This document shows positions 36,838 through 46,332 of a stretch of DNA of 64,000 nt, one piece after another (position 1 is the stretch's first letter; each line of letters starts with the position of its first letter). Both the position numbers and the translations under genes were made by a program. The notes under the pieces are model-generated. The model saw only the letters and a program-made list of their open reading frames with translations, ran no database searches and had not been told where the DNA came from. The DNA is from Novipirellula galeiformis (GTDB taxonomy: Bacteria > Planctomycetota > Planctomycetia > Pirellulales > Pirellulaceae), in NCBI RefSeq assembly GCF_007860095.1, contig NZ_SJPT01000001.1:944212-1008211 (forward strand). Reading direction: 5' to 3'.

Positions 36838-37069
36838 GGCACTGTCGCCCTGGGCCGCGTTGTGCCCCAAACTACGCATTCTTTTTGTTTGCCGCCGCTT
36901 ATCAATTGCCTGCAATTGGATTGGGGGAATTCTTGATGGTTTGCCGTTGTCGTTAGGACCGCGATTTTTGTAGGGTCGGCGACTGCCGATGCAACGATTG
37001 CCGAATTTTGCCGCGGAAGGGTTCCGTCGGCACTCATCGTCAATGCTCAAGAACACTCGCGAGGCCCCG

Positions 37070-38806
37070 ATGCTCTCTCGCTCATCGAAATGGATTTCTT
37101 TCTCGCTGATCGCAATCGTGATTGGGGTGTTGGGGTGTCGTTCGCAGATGCCCGTAGGAAATCTTTTCCAAGTCACTAAACGCGATGCCGTGGATCTGCC
37201 CGGGGTAGAACCGCCACGTCAACGACTGGCCTCGGCGAGGCCGCGTGCGGGGATCGATCCCGCCGCAGAGAATGTTTTTTCGGCCAGCGATGTATTCGCT
37301 AATGACGCTGGAGATTCCACTCCTGACGAGGCAACTCAATCGTCCACTGCGAGGACTCGATCGCGAAGAATGGATCCGGCGGAACGAGAGCGACGTACCC
37401 ACCACACCGTGGCCACTCGATCGCCAAGCGAGAAGATGCCGCGGGATGCCGAAGCGCAGACCGCAAAGGCACCGTCGCGGAACAAAGCGAATCCCAACGA
37501 CACCGATCCCAAAAATGCCCAAGAGAATCTTTCGGATGATGAGTTGATGGCAGCCTTTGAAGGCACATCACCCGAGGTCAAAGAGCAGGCGCTGCGTCAG
37601 TTGATTGCCGTGTTGTCACGAAGTGCAGAATCCACTGCACAACCCGCCCCGCTCGATCAAGCCTTTCGCGAATCATTGAAACGCGAGCACGATTTGCCAG
37701 CGGCGAAAAACGAGATTGCGGCGGAACCGGTTAAGCGACTCGCCCACGATCAGGCTCCGCAAGAAGAAGCCGGCAACGCAGCCCGTTCTCAGCAGAAGAA
37801 ACAATCCAATGTTGTTATCACTTACGAAAATCCAACAAAAGCCGACCCCACGAAAGCCAGCCCAACCGAGCCAAACCAGGACGTTCCTCGTACCGTCGCC
37901 AATGCGTCGGCAATGCCGGAGTTAGAGGAGACGGTTGTCGAGTCGATCACCGATATTGCCAAGAACTACCCGATTCACAGCCACGGATCGGTGAAGCCCG
38001 TTTCGGCCACGAGTTCGGACCAGGCATCGTCGCCGGTGGCCACGGCGTCGATGCAGGCAAAAGCTTCATCAGCTCCCGCGGGTGGGGCCTCAAGCGTCGA
38101 GGGCGTTTCGGATCAGGTCTTGTACGAGACGCTTTTGAAGCGGGTGGCATCCCCGGTTGCGGGTGAGTCCGAAGCCGAGCGAGCGCGACGGATGATCACG
38201 GCACGTCACTTGATGGTCTTGGCGGGAAACCCCGATCAAGCGGTCGAAAAGATCGAAGGGATGACCGACAAGGAGCAAGAATACTTGCGTCATCAATTGC
38301 TGGGGCTTTGGACGATGGTCGATCCCGAAGGGCATCCGGTACAAAGTCGTCGGTTCAGTTCGGCGCTACCTCAATTGCGTGAGGCCACCAAATACTTGGC
38401 TGCGGCGACGGATGCATTAGAAGTTCGTTCGTTGGCATTTTGCACTGAGATTTTGGCTTACGGCCAAGTCAAACCGTTTGCCTCCAAACGCTTTCAACCC
38501 GGCCAGCAGGTCATTTTGTACTGCGAAGTCGAGAATTTCATCGCTCGAAAAAACGACGAGGGGTTTCAAACGCATCTGCAAGGCAGTTACGACATTCTCG
38601 ACGCCAACAATCAAAAAGTGGCGAGTCAACTCTTGCCCGCCGATCAGCAAACGTCGGCCAACTATCTACGAGACTACTTCATCGCCTACCAAATGCATCT
38701 GCCTCAACAAATTGGGCCCGGTGCGTACCGGTTGCAGTTGACGATGGAAGACGTCGAAGGCAAAAAGTACGGGCAAGCAAGTATCTCCTTTGAAATCACC
38801 AAGTAG
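37070..38806 (+). CDS. Lipoprotein of unknown function, about 578 residues
   Basis: A long exported protein. The ATG at 37070 gives a clean lipoprotein signal ending in VLGC about 23 residues in, so I reject the 27-codon upstream extension. Residues about 30-320 are low-complexity, rich in Ala, Thr, Pro, Glu and Arg. The C-terminal third (about 345-578) is a folded region with a helical part (ESEAERARRMITARHLMVLAGNPDQAVEKIEG) and a beta sandwich-like part (VILYCEVENFIARKNDEGF, GPGAYRLQLTMEDVEGKKYGQASISFEIT). No family recognised. It is likely anchored in the envelope by the disordered linker. Confidence 0.7.
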   Translation: MLSRSSKWISFSLIAIVIGVLGCRSQMPVGNLFQVTKRDAVDLPGVEPPRQRLASARPRAGIDPAAENVFSASDVFANDAGDSTPDEATQSSTARTRSRRMDPAERERRTHHTVATRSPSEKMPRDAEAQTAKAPSRNKANPNDTDPKNAQENLSDDELMAAFEGTSPEVKEQALRQLIAVLSRSAESTAQPAPLDQAFRESLKREHDLPAAKNEIAAEPVKRLAHDQAPQEEAGNAARSQQKKQSNVVITYENPTKADPTKASPTEPNQDVPRTVANASAMPELEETVVESITDIAKNYPIHSHGSVKPVSATSSDQASSPVATASMQAKASSAPAGGASSVEGVSDQVLYETLLKRVASPVAGESEAERARRMITARHLMVLAGNPDQAVEKIEGMTDKEQEYLRHQLLGLWTMVDPEGHPVQSRRFSSALPQLREATKYLAAATDALEVRSLAFCTEILAYGQVKPFASKRFQPGQQVILYCEVENFIARKNDEGFQTHLQGSYDILDANNQKVASQLLPADQQTSANYLRDYFIAYQMHLPQQIGPGAYRLQLTMEDVEGKKYGQASISFEITK

Positions 38807-38838
38807 GTGACCCGCGAAGAGGCCGCAGTCGCCGTGAT

Positions 38839-38935
38839 GACCGCGGTTGGGAAGACCGCGATTGGGAAGACCGTTGCGGTCATGGTGGTCGCGGAGGTCA
38901 CTGTCGCGGAGGTCACTGTCGCGGAGGTCACGATG
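38839..38935. repeat. Two 15-bp tandem repeat blocks
   Basis: A 15-bp unit is repeated at 38839-38868, with a weak third copy, and a second unrelated 15-bp unit is repeated three times at 38891-38935. Both sit between the convergent lipoprotein and thpR genes. Confidence 0.88.
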
Positions 38936-38946
38936 GTTGAGGGGAG

Positions 38947-39522
38947 TTATTCGCCCAGTTCAATCGTGTCCATCACTTGATAGCTGGGACCCTGCTTTTC
39001 TAAAAAGCTTGCGATCAATTGAACGGTGTCGACGTTCATTTGTCCCAGTTTCATTTCCGTGTTCGCTTTGACCCGGTCGATCACATCGCCACTGGCGCGG
39101 CGCGAGCCACTCTTGGTTCGTCCTAGCGTGAGGTGGGGAACATAGTCTCGCGGTTCGGGTTTGAATCCGATCGCGGCCAATTCATCTTCGAGTCGTGCCA
39201 CGATTCGGCTCAGCGAGTTACTGGGATCGTCGATATGCACGCACAACACGCGAGGCCGCTCGAGGTTGGGGAAACCACCGGCTCCTGCAAAGTCGAGATC
39301 AAACGGCTCGAAGTCCTTGGTAATATTGCGGATGATGTTGCACACCTGAGGAACTTCGGTATTGTCGACATCTCCGAGGAACTTCAGCGTGAGATGAAGG
39401 TTATCCAGTGGCACCCAGCGGATCCCGTCACCGGGAGCCGAAAGTCTCTCGACCAAGCGAGTCGCGCTGCGTGCGACTTGGTTTGACAGCGGGATGGCGA
39501 TGAAGGAGCGAATCGTATGCAT
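38947..39522 (-). CDS. thpR: RNA 2',3'-cyclic phosphodiesterase (2'-5' RNA ligase family)
   Basis: A 191-residue member of the 2H phosphoesterase superfamily, which opens 2',3'-cyclic phosphates on RNA and was first seen as a 2'-5' RNA ligase. Both catalytic HxTx motifs are present: HLTL at about 43-46 (LDNLHLTLKFLGD) and HLTL at about 130-133 (YVPHLTLGRTK). The N-terminus RSFIAIPLSNQV and the VLCVHIDDPSNSLSRIVARLEDEL stretch match the ThpR subfamily. The ATG at 39522 is chosen; a TTG three codons earlier is in frame. Confidence 0.92.
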   Translation of the reverse strand: MHTIRSFIAIPLSNQVARSATRLVERLSAPGDGIRWVPLDNLHLTLKFLGDVDNTEVPQVCNIIRNITKDFEPFDLDFAGAGGFPNLERPRVLCVHIDDPSNSLSRIVARLEDELAAIGFKPEPRDYVPHLTLGRTKSGSRRASGDVIDRVKANTEMKLGQMNVDTVQLIASFLEKQGPSYQVMDTIELGE

Positions 39523-39536
39523 AAGGGTCAAACCGC

Positions 39537-39600
39537 TTTTTTAAAGTCAGCGAGTGTGTTTTAAACGAGTGTGGTTAAAGCGAGTGTGTTTAAAGCGTGG
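39537..39600. repeat. Degenerate tandem repeat upstream of thpR
   Basis: Three to four diverged units of about 18 bp with a core AGCGAGTGTG lie just upstream of the thpR start. Confidence 0.7.
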
Positions 39601-39776
39601 AAGGATGGCGGTCGAGAAGTGTAGCGAAAGTCACTGCGATAGTTGTACTCGCCCTGGGAAATTTACATCACACCGGAATACATGCCGCCGGCATAACAGG
39701 TCGGACAGGGCTCTGGGCAAAACGCTCGGTCATTCCTGCGGCGCCGATTTACCAACCCGCTACTTTATAGCGAAAT

Positions 39777-40766
39777 ATGATTTCATTTCAGCCACCTGCC
39801 TTTGAACCTCATCAGCTGCTGCGAGGCGGCCATCTGCAAACCTTGGCCACGGTCGCTCCCGCAGGGCCGATCGGTTTGCCGACACGCAAGCATGTTGTCG
39901 AATTGATCGACGGCGATGCGGTGGTGCTGCATGAAACTTGTCCGCCGGATTGGCCCGCGAACGGTCTTGCGGTCTTATTGGTCCATGGTTTGTCTGGGTG
40001 CCACAGTGCACCTTACATGATTCGTTTGGCGAAGCAATTTCACCGCCAAGGCGTGCGCGTTTTCCGAATTGACATGCGTGGCTGTGGCGAGGCCTATCGG
40101 TTGGCGAAACAATTGACCCACGCGGGACGCAGCGATGATTTGCTCGCGGCACTCGAGACCATCGCCACGCTGGCACCCCAGGGGCGGTTGGGGGTGGTGG
40201 CTGTTTCGCTTGGCGGGAACCAGATTTTGCGTGCCTTGGGACGGATCGGGGCGGGGGTGGATACAGGGCCCCTCTGGATCGATCGGCTCGAACGCATTGT
40301 GGCCGTTTGTCCACCCATCGATCTGGTCCGCTGCAGCGAGAATATGCAGCGCTGGATCCTGCGGCCTTATAATTATTACTTCATTCGCCATTTGATGTCG
40401 CGGATCCCTCCAGGCGTCCGGGCACGCGACGATTTCGAGCTGCGAAAATCACGCCCTCGACCTCGCACGTTGCGAGAATTAGATGAGCAGTTCACCGCAC
40501 CGCTGAGCGGTTTTTCGGGAGCTTTGGAATACTACGAGCACTCGTCCGCCGCCAATCATATTGGGACGGTCCTGGTTCCCACATTGCTGTTAGTGGCGGA
40601 CGATGACCCCGTTGTTCCCGTCGATTGTTTCAGCGAGTCAAAACATCCGTGGAGCGATTCGACCACGCGGCTCGTCTCCAAGCATGGCGGACACGTGGGG
40701 TTCATCGACCGTCAACGCAATTGCTGGATGGATCGCGTGATTTTGGATTGGTTTGCCCGGCGGTAA
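39777..40766 (+). CDS. YheT-type alpha/beta hydrolase
   Basis: A 329-residue hydrolase of the YheT/ABHD1-3 group. The N-terminus has the group signature LLRGGHLQTLA. The oxyanion region is VLLVHGLSGCHSAPYM, the nucleophile Ser144 is in VVAVSLGGNQI, the acid is probably in LLLVADDDPVVP and the His is in SKHGGHVGFID. Members act on lipid or ester substrates, but the native substrate is generally unknown. It is divergent from thpR (254 bp, with repeats) and precedes a hairpin at 40768-40785. Confidence 0.88.
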   Translation: MISFQPPAFEPHQLLRGGHLQTLATVAPAGPIGLPTRKHVVELIDGDAVVLHETCPPDWPANGLAVLLVHGLSGCHSAPYMIRLAKQFHRQGVRVFRIDMRGCGEAYRLAKQLTHAGRSDDLLAALETIATLAPQGRLGVVAVSLGGNQILRALGRIGAGVDTGPLWIDRLERIVAVCPPIDLVRCSENMQRWILRPYNYYFIRHLMSRIPPGVRARDDFELRKSRPRPRTLRELDEQFTAPLSGFSGALEYYEHSSAANHIGTVLVPTLLLVADDDPVVPVDCFSESKHPWSDSTTRLVSKHGGHVGFIDRQRNCWMDRVILDWFARR

Positions 40767-40767
40767 C

Positions 40768-40785
40768 CGCAGGCGAGAGCCTGCG
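40768..40785. terminator. Hairpin between convergent genes
   Basis: A 7-bp GC-rich stem with a GAGA tetraloop lies just after the hydrolase stop. There is no T-run; it is a weak terminator candidate. Confidence 0.35.
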
Positions 40786-40865
40786 ACGCGATTGCATGAT
40801 TCGTTGCGCACGCAATGGCAGGTGCACGCTCGCCCTACCGCTTCGCTCGCAGGCTCAGGGCAGCC

Positions 40866-41228
40866 TTAGCGGGTCGTCCATTCCGGCGCAGGTTCGATCG
40901 CGTCGGCGACCGGTCCACCTTGATCTTTACGGCCACTTCCTTCGAGTCGGCTGATCAGTTCGACGCTCATGTCATGGTCGCAAGCAATTTGGCAACTCAG
41001 ACGCACGCCAGGATCGGTAACGCCACGGACTTTGAGTGTTTCTTTTTCGGCTTCGGTGATGTTTTTGGGTTCGCCTTCAACAAATTTCACACGACAGGTG
41101 GTGCAGCGTGACACGCCACCACAGGCGTGTAGTTGATCGGTTCCTGCGTCCTCAATCAGTGCTTTTACGAGTCTTTTTCCAGCGGGGATATCGAATTCGC
41201 CGATACCTTGAACCGTCAATTTGGGCAT
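40866..41228 (-). CDS. 2Fe-2S ferredoxin
   Basis: A 120-residue plant-type/adrenodoxin-like ferredoxin. The four cluster ligands are Cys36, Cys42, Cys45 (CGGVSRCTTC) and Cys79 (RLSCQIACD). The N-terminus LTVQGIGEFDIPAGKRLVKALIEDAG fits the beta-grasp fold. A short acidic tail of about 25 residues follows the fold. No redox partner gene is adjacent, so its electron donor and acceptor are unknown. Confidence 0.92.
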   Translation of the reverse strand: MPKLTVQGIGEFDIPAGKRLVKALIEDAGTDQLHACGGVSRCTTCRVKFVEGEPKNITEAEKETLKVRGVTDPGVRLSCQIACDHDMSVELISRLEGSGRKDQGGPVADAIEPAPEWTTR

Positions 41229-41597
41229 GAATTACTCCGGAAGGTTACGAGTAGGGAAGATGAAGCTCACGTGAGGCTCCCTAACACTGTACCGAGAAAA
41301 AGAATCGAGCAAAGACACCGTGTTTTCAAAGCAGCCGGACGTTAGAATGCCGGATTGGCGCAATCCAGAGAAGGTGCACCGTGATCGAGGTGGACCGTGA
41401 ATCGAGGGTCACCATTTGCGTCAATGGCGAAGGGGCAAAGGGGCGTTGCGTTTCCGATCCGCATCGTCGATGTGACGTGCCGACGACGTACCGATCTCCC
41501 TCTCCTTTTACTTCAGCAGCGCAGCGAGGATCGGCAAGCGTCGATACAATGGTGCCCCTTGGTGCTTCGAGATTCTCCCGACAATGGAAGGCAAAAT
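41229..41597. other. Intergenic region between divergent genes
   Basis: About 370 bases between the ferredoxin and the SNF2 gene. The SNF2 frame stays open back to 41397, but the stretch looks non-coding and the start at 41598 has its own binding site. No promoter is assigned with confidence. Confidence 0.5.
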
Positions 41598-44500
41598 ATG
41601 GATTTGATGTCCGACGACGCGATTGCAGCGTTTGGGCTCCTCGTCGGCGAAGCGGTCGAGCGTTTGGTGGATGAGCATGATGAGTCGTTCGATAAACGTG
41701 CGGCGATGTTGACGATCGACGCTCCCACGCTCAGTCGCGAAGGGAGCCAGCTGAAGTTTGACTTTAAGGTCAAAGGGAATCGCCAACCCACCGCTGCGAC
41801 GACCATCGATATTGCAGCGGACGTGGAGGCGGATGACGAAGATTTTGACGGTTCCCCCGACAATACCTCGCTCAAGGCAATTGGGACCTGTGAATGTGCC
41901 CAGTTCAAGACTCACTACCAGTGCTCGCACACGCTCTCGGCGGCATGGTGGTTGCAAGAGCAACTGGGGCGTCGCAGCATCAGCGATGTGTTGGGCTTTC
42001 TAGGTGAACTCGAAGTCGATTCGGTGAGCGTGGGCCGTGATCTGGTCGACAATATTTTGTCGCTCGCCGAAGAATCATGTCGCCCCGCAGAAGTCGAGGA
42101 AGAGGGGACGCGGTTGCTGTGGCGTATCGGTTTTTCTCGCTCTCGATACTACGCCCCGCTCTCGATTACGCCGTTCGAGCAGAAGCCTCGCAAGAACAAA
42201 AAAGGTTGGACCAAGGGCAAGGAGGTGCGTGGCTTCGAATTGCTCAAGCGTGACTTTACTGCGTTCCCGATCGATGGAAGAATCGCTTCCTTGGTCGCGT
42301 CTCGAAGCTACAGTTTTGATGAGGATCATTACGCCGAGTTCCAAGCCCTTCAATCCCTTGTCGGACATCCCCATGTGGGTTGGGCCGATGGCGACATGAG
42401 TGACTTGGATGTGTTTTCCGCCGAGCTGAGTTTGACGCTTGAGCCGGTCGATCGCGAGCTCGATGGCGACGCAGAGGATCTCGAAATCAATCATGACGAA
42501 ACTGGTTTAGCCACCCATTTTCGCCCGACTCTGCATGTCTCGGGGTTCAATGTCGACGTCAATCAATGCGAAGTGGTGATGGGGCATAGTAGCCCTGTGG
42601 AACCGTTGGTGATTTTGGCGGATCGCAAACAGCATCGCTTAATTATTTGCACTTTGCGCGACCCACGGGCGACGAAAGTGGTCCAGTTTTTACTGAAAAG
42701 TGAGTTGCAGGACGCGGTCTTGGATGCCCCCTCGGCCGCTCGGTTGGCGATCGGTTGTGCCGCAGTTGACTCCCTCGTTCGCGTCGATTTGCCTCCACAG
42801 TTGGCCGGGCCGATTCAGCCCATCGAAGGCGAGTTGGTTTTCGAATTGCGGCCCCGCCCTGGGGCGGGGCTGTTGATTTCGCTCGTCATCCATGAAGAAC
42901 GTTTTCGCGAAGTTTTGGTCCCAGGGGCGGCTCCCAAAATCGTTCCCTGTTTGACCGAACAAGGGCCCGTGCGGCTGGAACGCGACTTGGAAGTGGAGAA
43001 ACAGAAAGCGGATACCGTGGTTCAGCGTTTTGGTTTTAACCAGCTGATTCTCGAATCCAGCTATCGATGGGTCGCGGAATCGGACGAGGTCGCGCTCGAT
43101 CTGTTGGGACGATTGTACGACGGCGGTGCCGAAGCGCCTCGAATCATTTGGCCCGAAGGACAAACGATTCGAGTGCGAGGTGAATTGACGCCATCGGCGC
43201 TTCGTGTCCAGATCGATGACAAGCGAGATTGGTTCGGGCTCACCGGCTCGGTCACGATCGATGGTCAAGATATTCCCTTGTCCGAATTGCTCGCGGCGGT
43301 TCGTGAAGATCGAGCGTTGGTTCGCGTTGGCGATCGTGAATTTGCGAAAATCAGCGAAGCCTTTCGCCGGCGATTGCAACAGCTTGGCGATGTGATCGTC
43401 AGCGACCGTGATTCGATGAAGATCGCCGATGCCGCGATGCCGGTCGTACAAGAATTGCTCAGCGACGATGTCGTGCTGGAAGCCACCGCGCGATGGCACG
43501 AATCGGTCAAACGGCTCGAGTCGTTGGCCGATTGGTCGCCGGAGAAACCCGAGGGGCTCGATGCCGACTTACGCGACTACCAACTCGATGGTTATCGCTG
43601 GCTCGCCCGGCTTAGCAAATGGGGCGTCGGGGGCGTGTTGGCGGACGACATGGGGTTAGGGAAAACCGTACAAACGCTTGGCGTGCTGTTGGATCGAGCC
43701 GCCTTAGGACCAACATTGGTCGTCGCGCCTACCAGCGTGGGGGACAACTGGGTTCGAGAAACCGAACGATTTACACCGTCGCTGAAGTCGTATTTGTATC
43801 GCGATTCAGACCGCCAAGAGTTGATTGATGCGGTGGGGCCGGGTGATTTGGTGATCGTGAGTTACCAATTGGTGCAGCGGGATGCGAAGAAATTCGCCGC
43901 ACGAGATTGGAGTACGCTCGTCCTCGACGAAGCTCAATTCATCAAAAACTCACAGACCAAAACATCGCAAGCGATTCGTATGATCAACGCCGATTGGCGA
44001 ATCGGTTTGTCGGGAACGCCTCTGGAGAATCATCTGGGAGAATTGTGGAGTCTGTTCCGCACGCTTTCGCCTGGATTGCTGGGATCGTGGGACCGCTTTC
44101 GCAATCGTTTTGCCGATCCGATCGAACGCCATAAAGACGACAAGCAACGTCAATCGTTGGCGCGACTGGTTCGCCCCTTCATTCTGCGACGAACCAAGAA
44201 CAAGGTGCTCAAAGAGCTGCCCGAACGAACCGAGATCACGCTGCATGCCGAGCTCAGCAAGGCGGAGCGGAAACGTTACGAAGACGTGCGGATGGCTGCA
44301 CTGGCGGAGCTCAGCGGCGAGTCGGCAGATGCATCGCAAGTCGGGCAACAACGTATCCGTACCTTGGCGTGGTTGACCCGGCTTCGGCAATTGGCTTGTC
44401 ATCCGCGGCTCGTCGATGCGACGTGGAAGAAAGGCTCTGCGAAGCTCGATCTGTTGATGAATTTGGTCGAGGAGCTGCGTGAAGGAGAGCACCGAGCGTT

Positions 44501-44954
44501 GGTGTTTAGCCAATTCGTCAAGCATTTAAGCGTGATTCGCGAAGCCTTGGATAAGCAAGGTATCCAATACCAATACCTCGACGGGGCCACACCGGCGCCG
44601 GAGCGTCAACGCCGCGTCGATGCGTTCCAAAACGGCGAAGGCGAATTGTTTTTGATCTCGCTCAAAGCTGGCGGAACCGGATTGAATCTGACGGCGGCGG
44701 ACTACGTGATCCATTTGGATCCATGGTGGAATCCGGCGGTTGAAGATCAAGCGACCGACCGGGCGCACCGCATCGGGCAACAGAAACCAGTGACCGTCTA
44801 TCGGTTGGTGGCCGAAGGAACGATCGAAGAACAAATCCTGCAACTGCACGCGGATAAGCGTCAATTGGTTGCTGGGGTTCTCGATGGTACCGATCGGGCG
44901 GCGCGAATGGATACCGATGAATTGATCAAGTTGATCCGAGAGGGGGCGCGGTAA
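41598..44954 (+). CDS. SWIM-domain SNF2-family helicase/ATPase
   Basis: A 1118-residue SNF2/Rad54-type ATPase. A SWIM zinc motif (CECAQFKTHYQCSHTL, about residues 97-113) near the N-terminus should bind DNA or protein. A long middle region (about 120-640) matches bacterial SNF2 regulatory domains. Motor motifs are Walker A in LADDMGLGKTVQTL near 681, DEAQ at about 777 in LDEAQFIKNSQT, WRIGLSGTPLENHLGELWSLF, then the C-terminal lobe with ALVFSQFVKHLSVIREALD, LISLKAGGTGLNLTAADYVIHLDPWWNPAVEDQATDRAHRIGQ. The ATG at 41598 has GGAAGG 7 bases upstream. No methylase or nuclease genes adjoin, so I see no restriction or defence cluster. Confidence 0.93.
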   Translation: MDLMSDDAIAAFGLLVGEAVERLVDEHDESFDKRAAMLTIDAPTLSREGSQLKFDFKVKGNRQPTAATTIDIAADVEADDEDFDGSPDNTSLKAIGTCECAQFKTHYQCSHTLSAAWWLQEQLGRRSISDVLGFLGELEVDSVSVGRDLVDNILSLAEESCRPAEVEEEGTRLLWRIGFSRSRYYAPLSITPFEQKPRKNKKGWTKGKEVRGFELLKRDFTAFPIDGRIASLVASRSYSFDEDHYAEFQALQSLVGHPHVGWADGDMSDLDVFSAELSLTLEPVDRELDGDAEDLEINHDETGLATHFRPTLHVSGFNVDVNQCEVVMGHSSPVEPLVILADRKQHRLIICTLRDPRATKVVQFLLKSELQDAVLDAPSAARLAIGCAAVDSLVRVDLPPQLAGPIQPIEGELVFELRPRPGAGLLISLVIHEERFREVLVPGAAPKIVPCLTEQGPVRLERDLEVEKQKADTVVQRFGFNQLILESSYRWVAESDEVALDLLGRLYDGGAEAPRIIWPEGQTIRVRGELTPSALRVQIDDKRDWFGLTGSVTIDGQDIPLSELLAAVREDRALVRVGDREFAKISEAFRRRLQQLGDVIVSDRDSMKIADAAMPVVQELLSDDVVLEATARWHESVKRLESLADWSPEKPEGLDADLRDYQLDGYRWLARLSKWGVGGVLADDMGLGKTVQTLGVLLDRAALGPTLVVAPTSVGDNWVRETERFTPSLKSYLYRDSDRQELIDAVGPGDLVIVSYQLVQRDAKKFAARDWSTLVLDEAQFIKNSQTKTSQAIRMINADWRIGLSGTPLENHLGELWSLFRTLSPGLLGSWDRFRNRFADPIERHKDDKQRQSLARLVRPFILRRTKNKVLKELPERTEITLHAELSKAERKRYEDVRMAALAELSGESADASQVGQQRIRTLAWLTRLRQLACHPRLVDATWKKGSAKLDLLMNLVEELREGEHRALVFSQFVKHLSVIREALDKQGIQYQYLDGATPAPERQRRVDAFQNGEGELFLISLKAGGTGLNLTAADYVIHLDPWWNPAVEDQATDRAHRIGQQKPVTVYRLVAEGTIEEQILQLHADKRQLVAGVLDGTDRAARMDTDELIKLIREGAR

Positions 44955-44977
44955 CACGCGCCGTTTCGCGGCAATCC

Positions 44978-45006
44978 AAGCCCCGCCGATGGGCGGGGCT
45001 TTTTTC
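44978..45006 (+). terminator. Terminator of the SNF2 gene
   Basis: A perfect 10-bp GC-rich stem (44978-44987 with 44992-45001) with a 4-base loop and T-run, 24 bp after the stop. Confidence 0.88.
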
Positions 45007-45108
45007 ACCGGCTGGCGGCTCGTTCTCGCCAGCGTGGCTGGGGTGATCATTCGCGGATGGTTGCCATTCGTGGCGGAATGTTGCGGTTGTAGCATGATGG
45101 ATTGTCGA

Positions 45109-45165
45109 GCGTTCTCGTTGCTCGGGCGTTATCCTTGCTCACGCGTTATCCCTGCTCGAGCGTTA
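45109..45165. repeat. 17-bp tandem repeat
   Basis: Three diverged 17-bp units (45109-45125, 45126-45142, 45143-45159) and a partial fourth that touches the stop codon of the DUF4184 gene. Confidence 0.85.
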
Positions 45166-45972
45166 CCGATTGTCTCTTGTCGGCGGCGCAGCTTCGCGTG
45201 CTTGGAGCGTCCAGAGCACATGCATCGCGACGCAATACAGCAGGATAATGATCATCATCAATGCGCCGCTCTGTTTGACGCTGTAGGCGGTCAGTTGCAG
45301 AAACGATTTCCAGGGAAATTGCTGCCGCGTCCAGCCCACATGAATCCCCATGGTCAGCACCATTATCGCGATGGCCGTCCACGAAACCGTACGCGGTAAT
45401 TGAAAGTGGTTGTGTTGACTCGCGTCTCTCGGTTGCTGCCAAACCCATAAAAAGAAACCGAGCAATAGCGGCGGCAAAAAGACCAGCGAGCTCAAATGTT
45501 GCAGTACCGAGTACCACGAAATGACGCGGTCGTTCCAATCGAAGGCCGGCGCGCTGAGCACCGGGAATTGTTTGACGCCCCAGCGTCCTCCGTGCGTGAA
45601 CGAGTCCCAGAGGACATGCGTCGCTGCTCCGAAAGCGATACACACGATGACCGCGAAGATCGCGGTGACCGAAAAATCAATGGGCTTGTTGAGCCACGGC
45701 CAAAGTCGCTCGGACAAGCTTCGGGGGAGTAAATCCGCTAACGGGCGTTTTAGCAGTGATTGATACAAATAGTAAAATGCGATCCCGAGCGGTAAGCAAT
45801 GGGTGAGCACGCCCCGAATGGAATGGGTTGCGCCATAGTCGACCCAGTGTGGGTAAAAGGCAGCGATGTCAGGGATTGCACAGCCGATGGCCAAAGCGGA
45901 AAAGGGCAATCGCCAGCGACAGAACCAAGCGACGGGAATCGCCGCAGCAATATGGGTGACGGTGAACGGCAT
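45163..45972 (-). CDS. DUF4184 family membrane protein
   Basis: A 269-residue integral membrane protein of the DUF4184 family (function unknown). The diagnostic N-terminus is MPFTVTHIAAAIPVAWFCRWRLPFSALAIGCAIPDIAAF. Further landmarks are THSIRGVLTHCLPLGIAFYYLY, AATHVLWDSFTHGGRWGV and about six hydrophobic segments. The two His-bearing motifs (THS, THVLWDSFTH) resemble membrane-bound metal-dependent hydrolase DUF457-like proteins. The ATG at 45972 is chosen because the family N-terminus starts there; the upstream extension looks non-coding. Confidence 0.88.
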   Translation of the reverse strand: MPFTVTHIAAAIPVAWFCRWRLPFSALAIGCAIPDIAAFYPHWVDYGATHSIRGVLTHCLPLGIAFYYLYQSLLKRPLADLLPRSLSERLWPWLNKPIDFSVTAIFAVIVCIAFGAATHVLWDSFTHGGRWGVKQFPVLSAPAFDWNDRVISWYSVLQHLSSLVFLPPLLLGFFLWVWQQPRDASQHNHFQLPRTVSWTAIAIMVLTMGIHVGWTRQQFPWKSFLQLTAYSVKQSGALMMIIILLYCVAMHVLWTLQAREAAPPTRDNR

Positions 45973-46332
45973 GGGATCGGTGCAGTGGCCTTGAACTCTC
46001 GGTAGCGAAGCTCGCAGGATGAGAGTGTCGCCGATTCTTCGTCGAGCGTGAAGCGGTGCAATCTCGCGGTGAATGCCGGGACGGAGCACGTCGGGTGTCC
46101 CCCCCGGCATATTCCACCCGCTCGAAGCGGCCCCCCCAACGCGGAAGGTTTTTGCAAAAGGCTTCGTCTCGCGGGTGAGTCCGCGGGGTATCGGAGTGAA
46201 TTGGGAACTTTGATGATGTACCGGGGGGCGTCAAACCGTTTTCCTGGGGCACTTCGACCGCTAATTCGCGGTTTCCCATTTTCAGAATCAAGCCGTCTGG
46301 AGAAACGCTCGCTTCATGATAGCCTTAGTGCC
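45973..46332. other. Intergenic region between divergent genes
   Basis: About 360 bases between the DUF4184 gene and pabB. Both frames stay open into it, but neither extension looks like protein. No promoter picked. Confidence 0.5.

Noticed and set aside
38839-38935. Repeat blocks considered as a CRISPR array
   Set aside because: Units are 15 bp and directly adjacent, without spacers; no cas genes in the window.
41598-44954. SNF2 ATPase as part of a DISARM or restriction system
   Set aside because: No methylase, nuclease or DISARM partner genes are adjacent; the neighbours are a ferredoxin and a DUF4184 protein.
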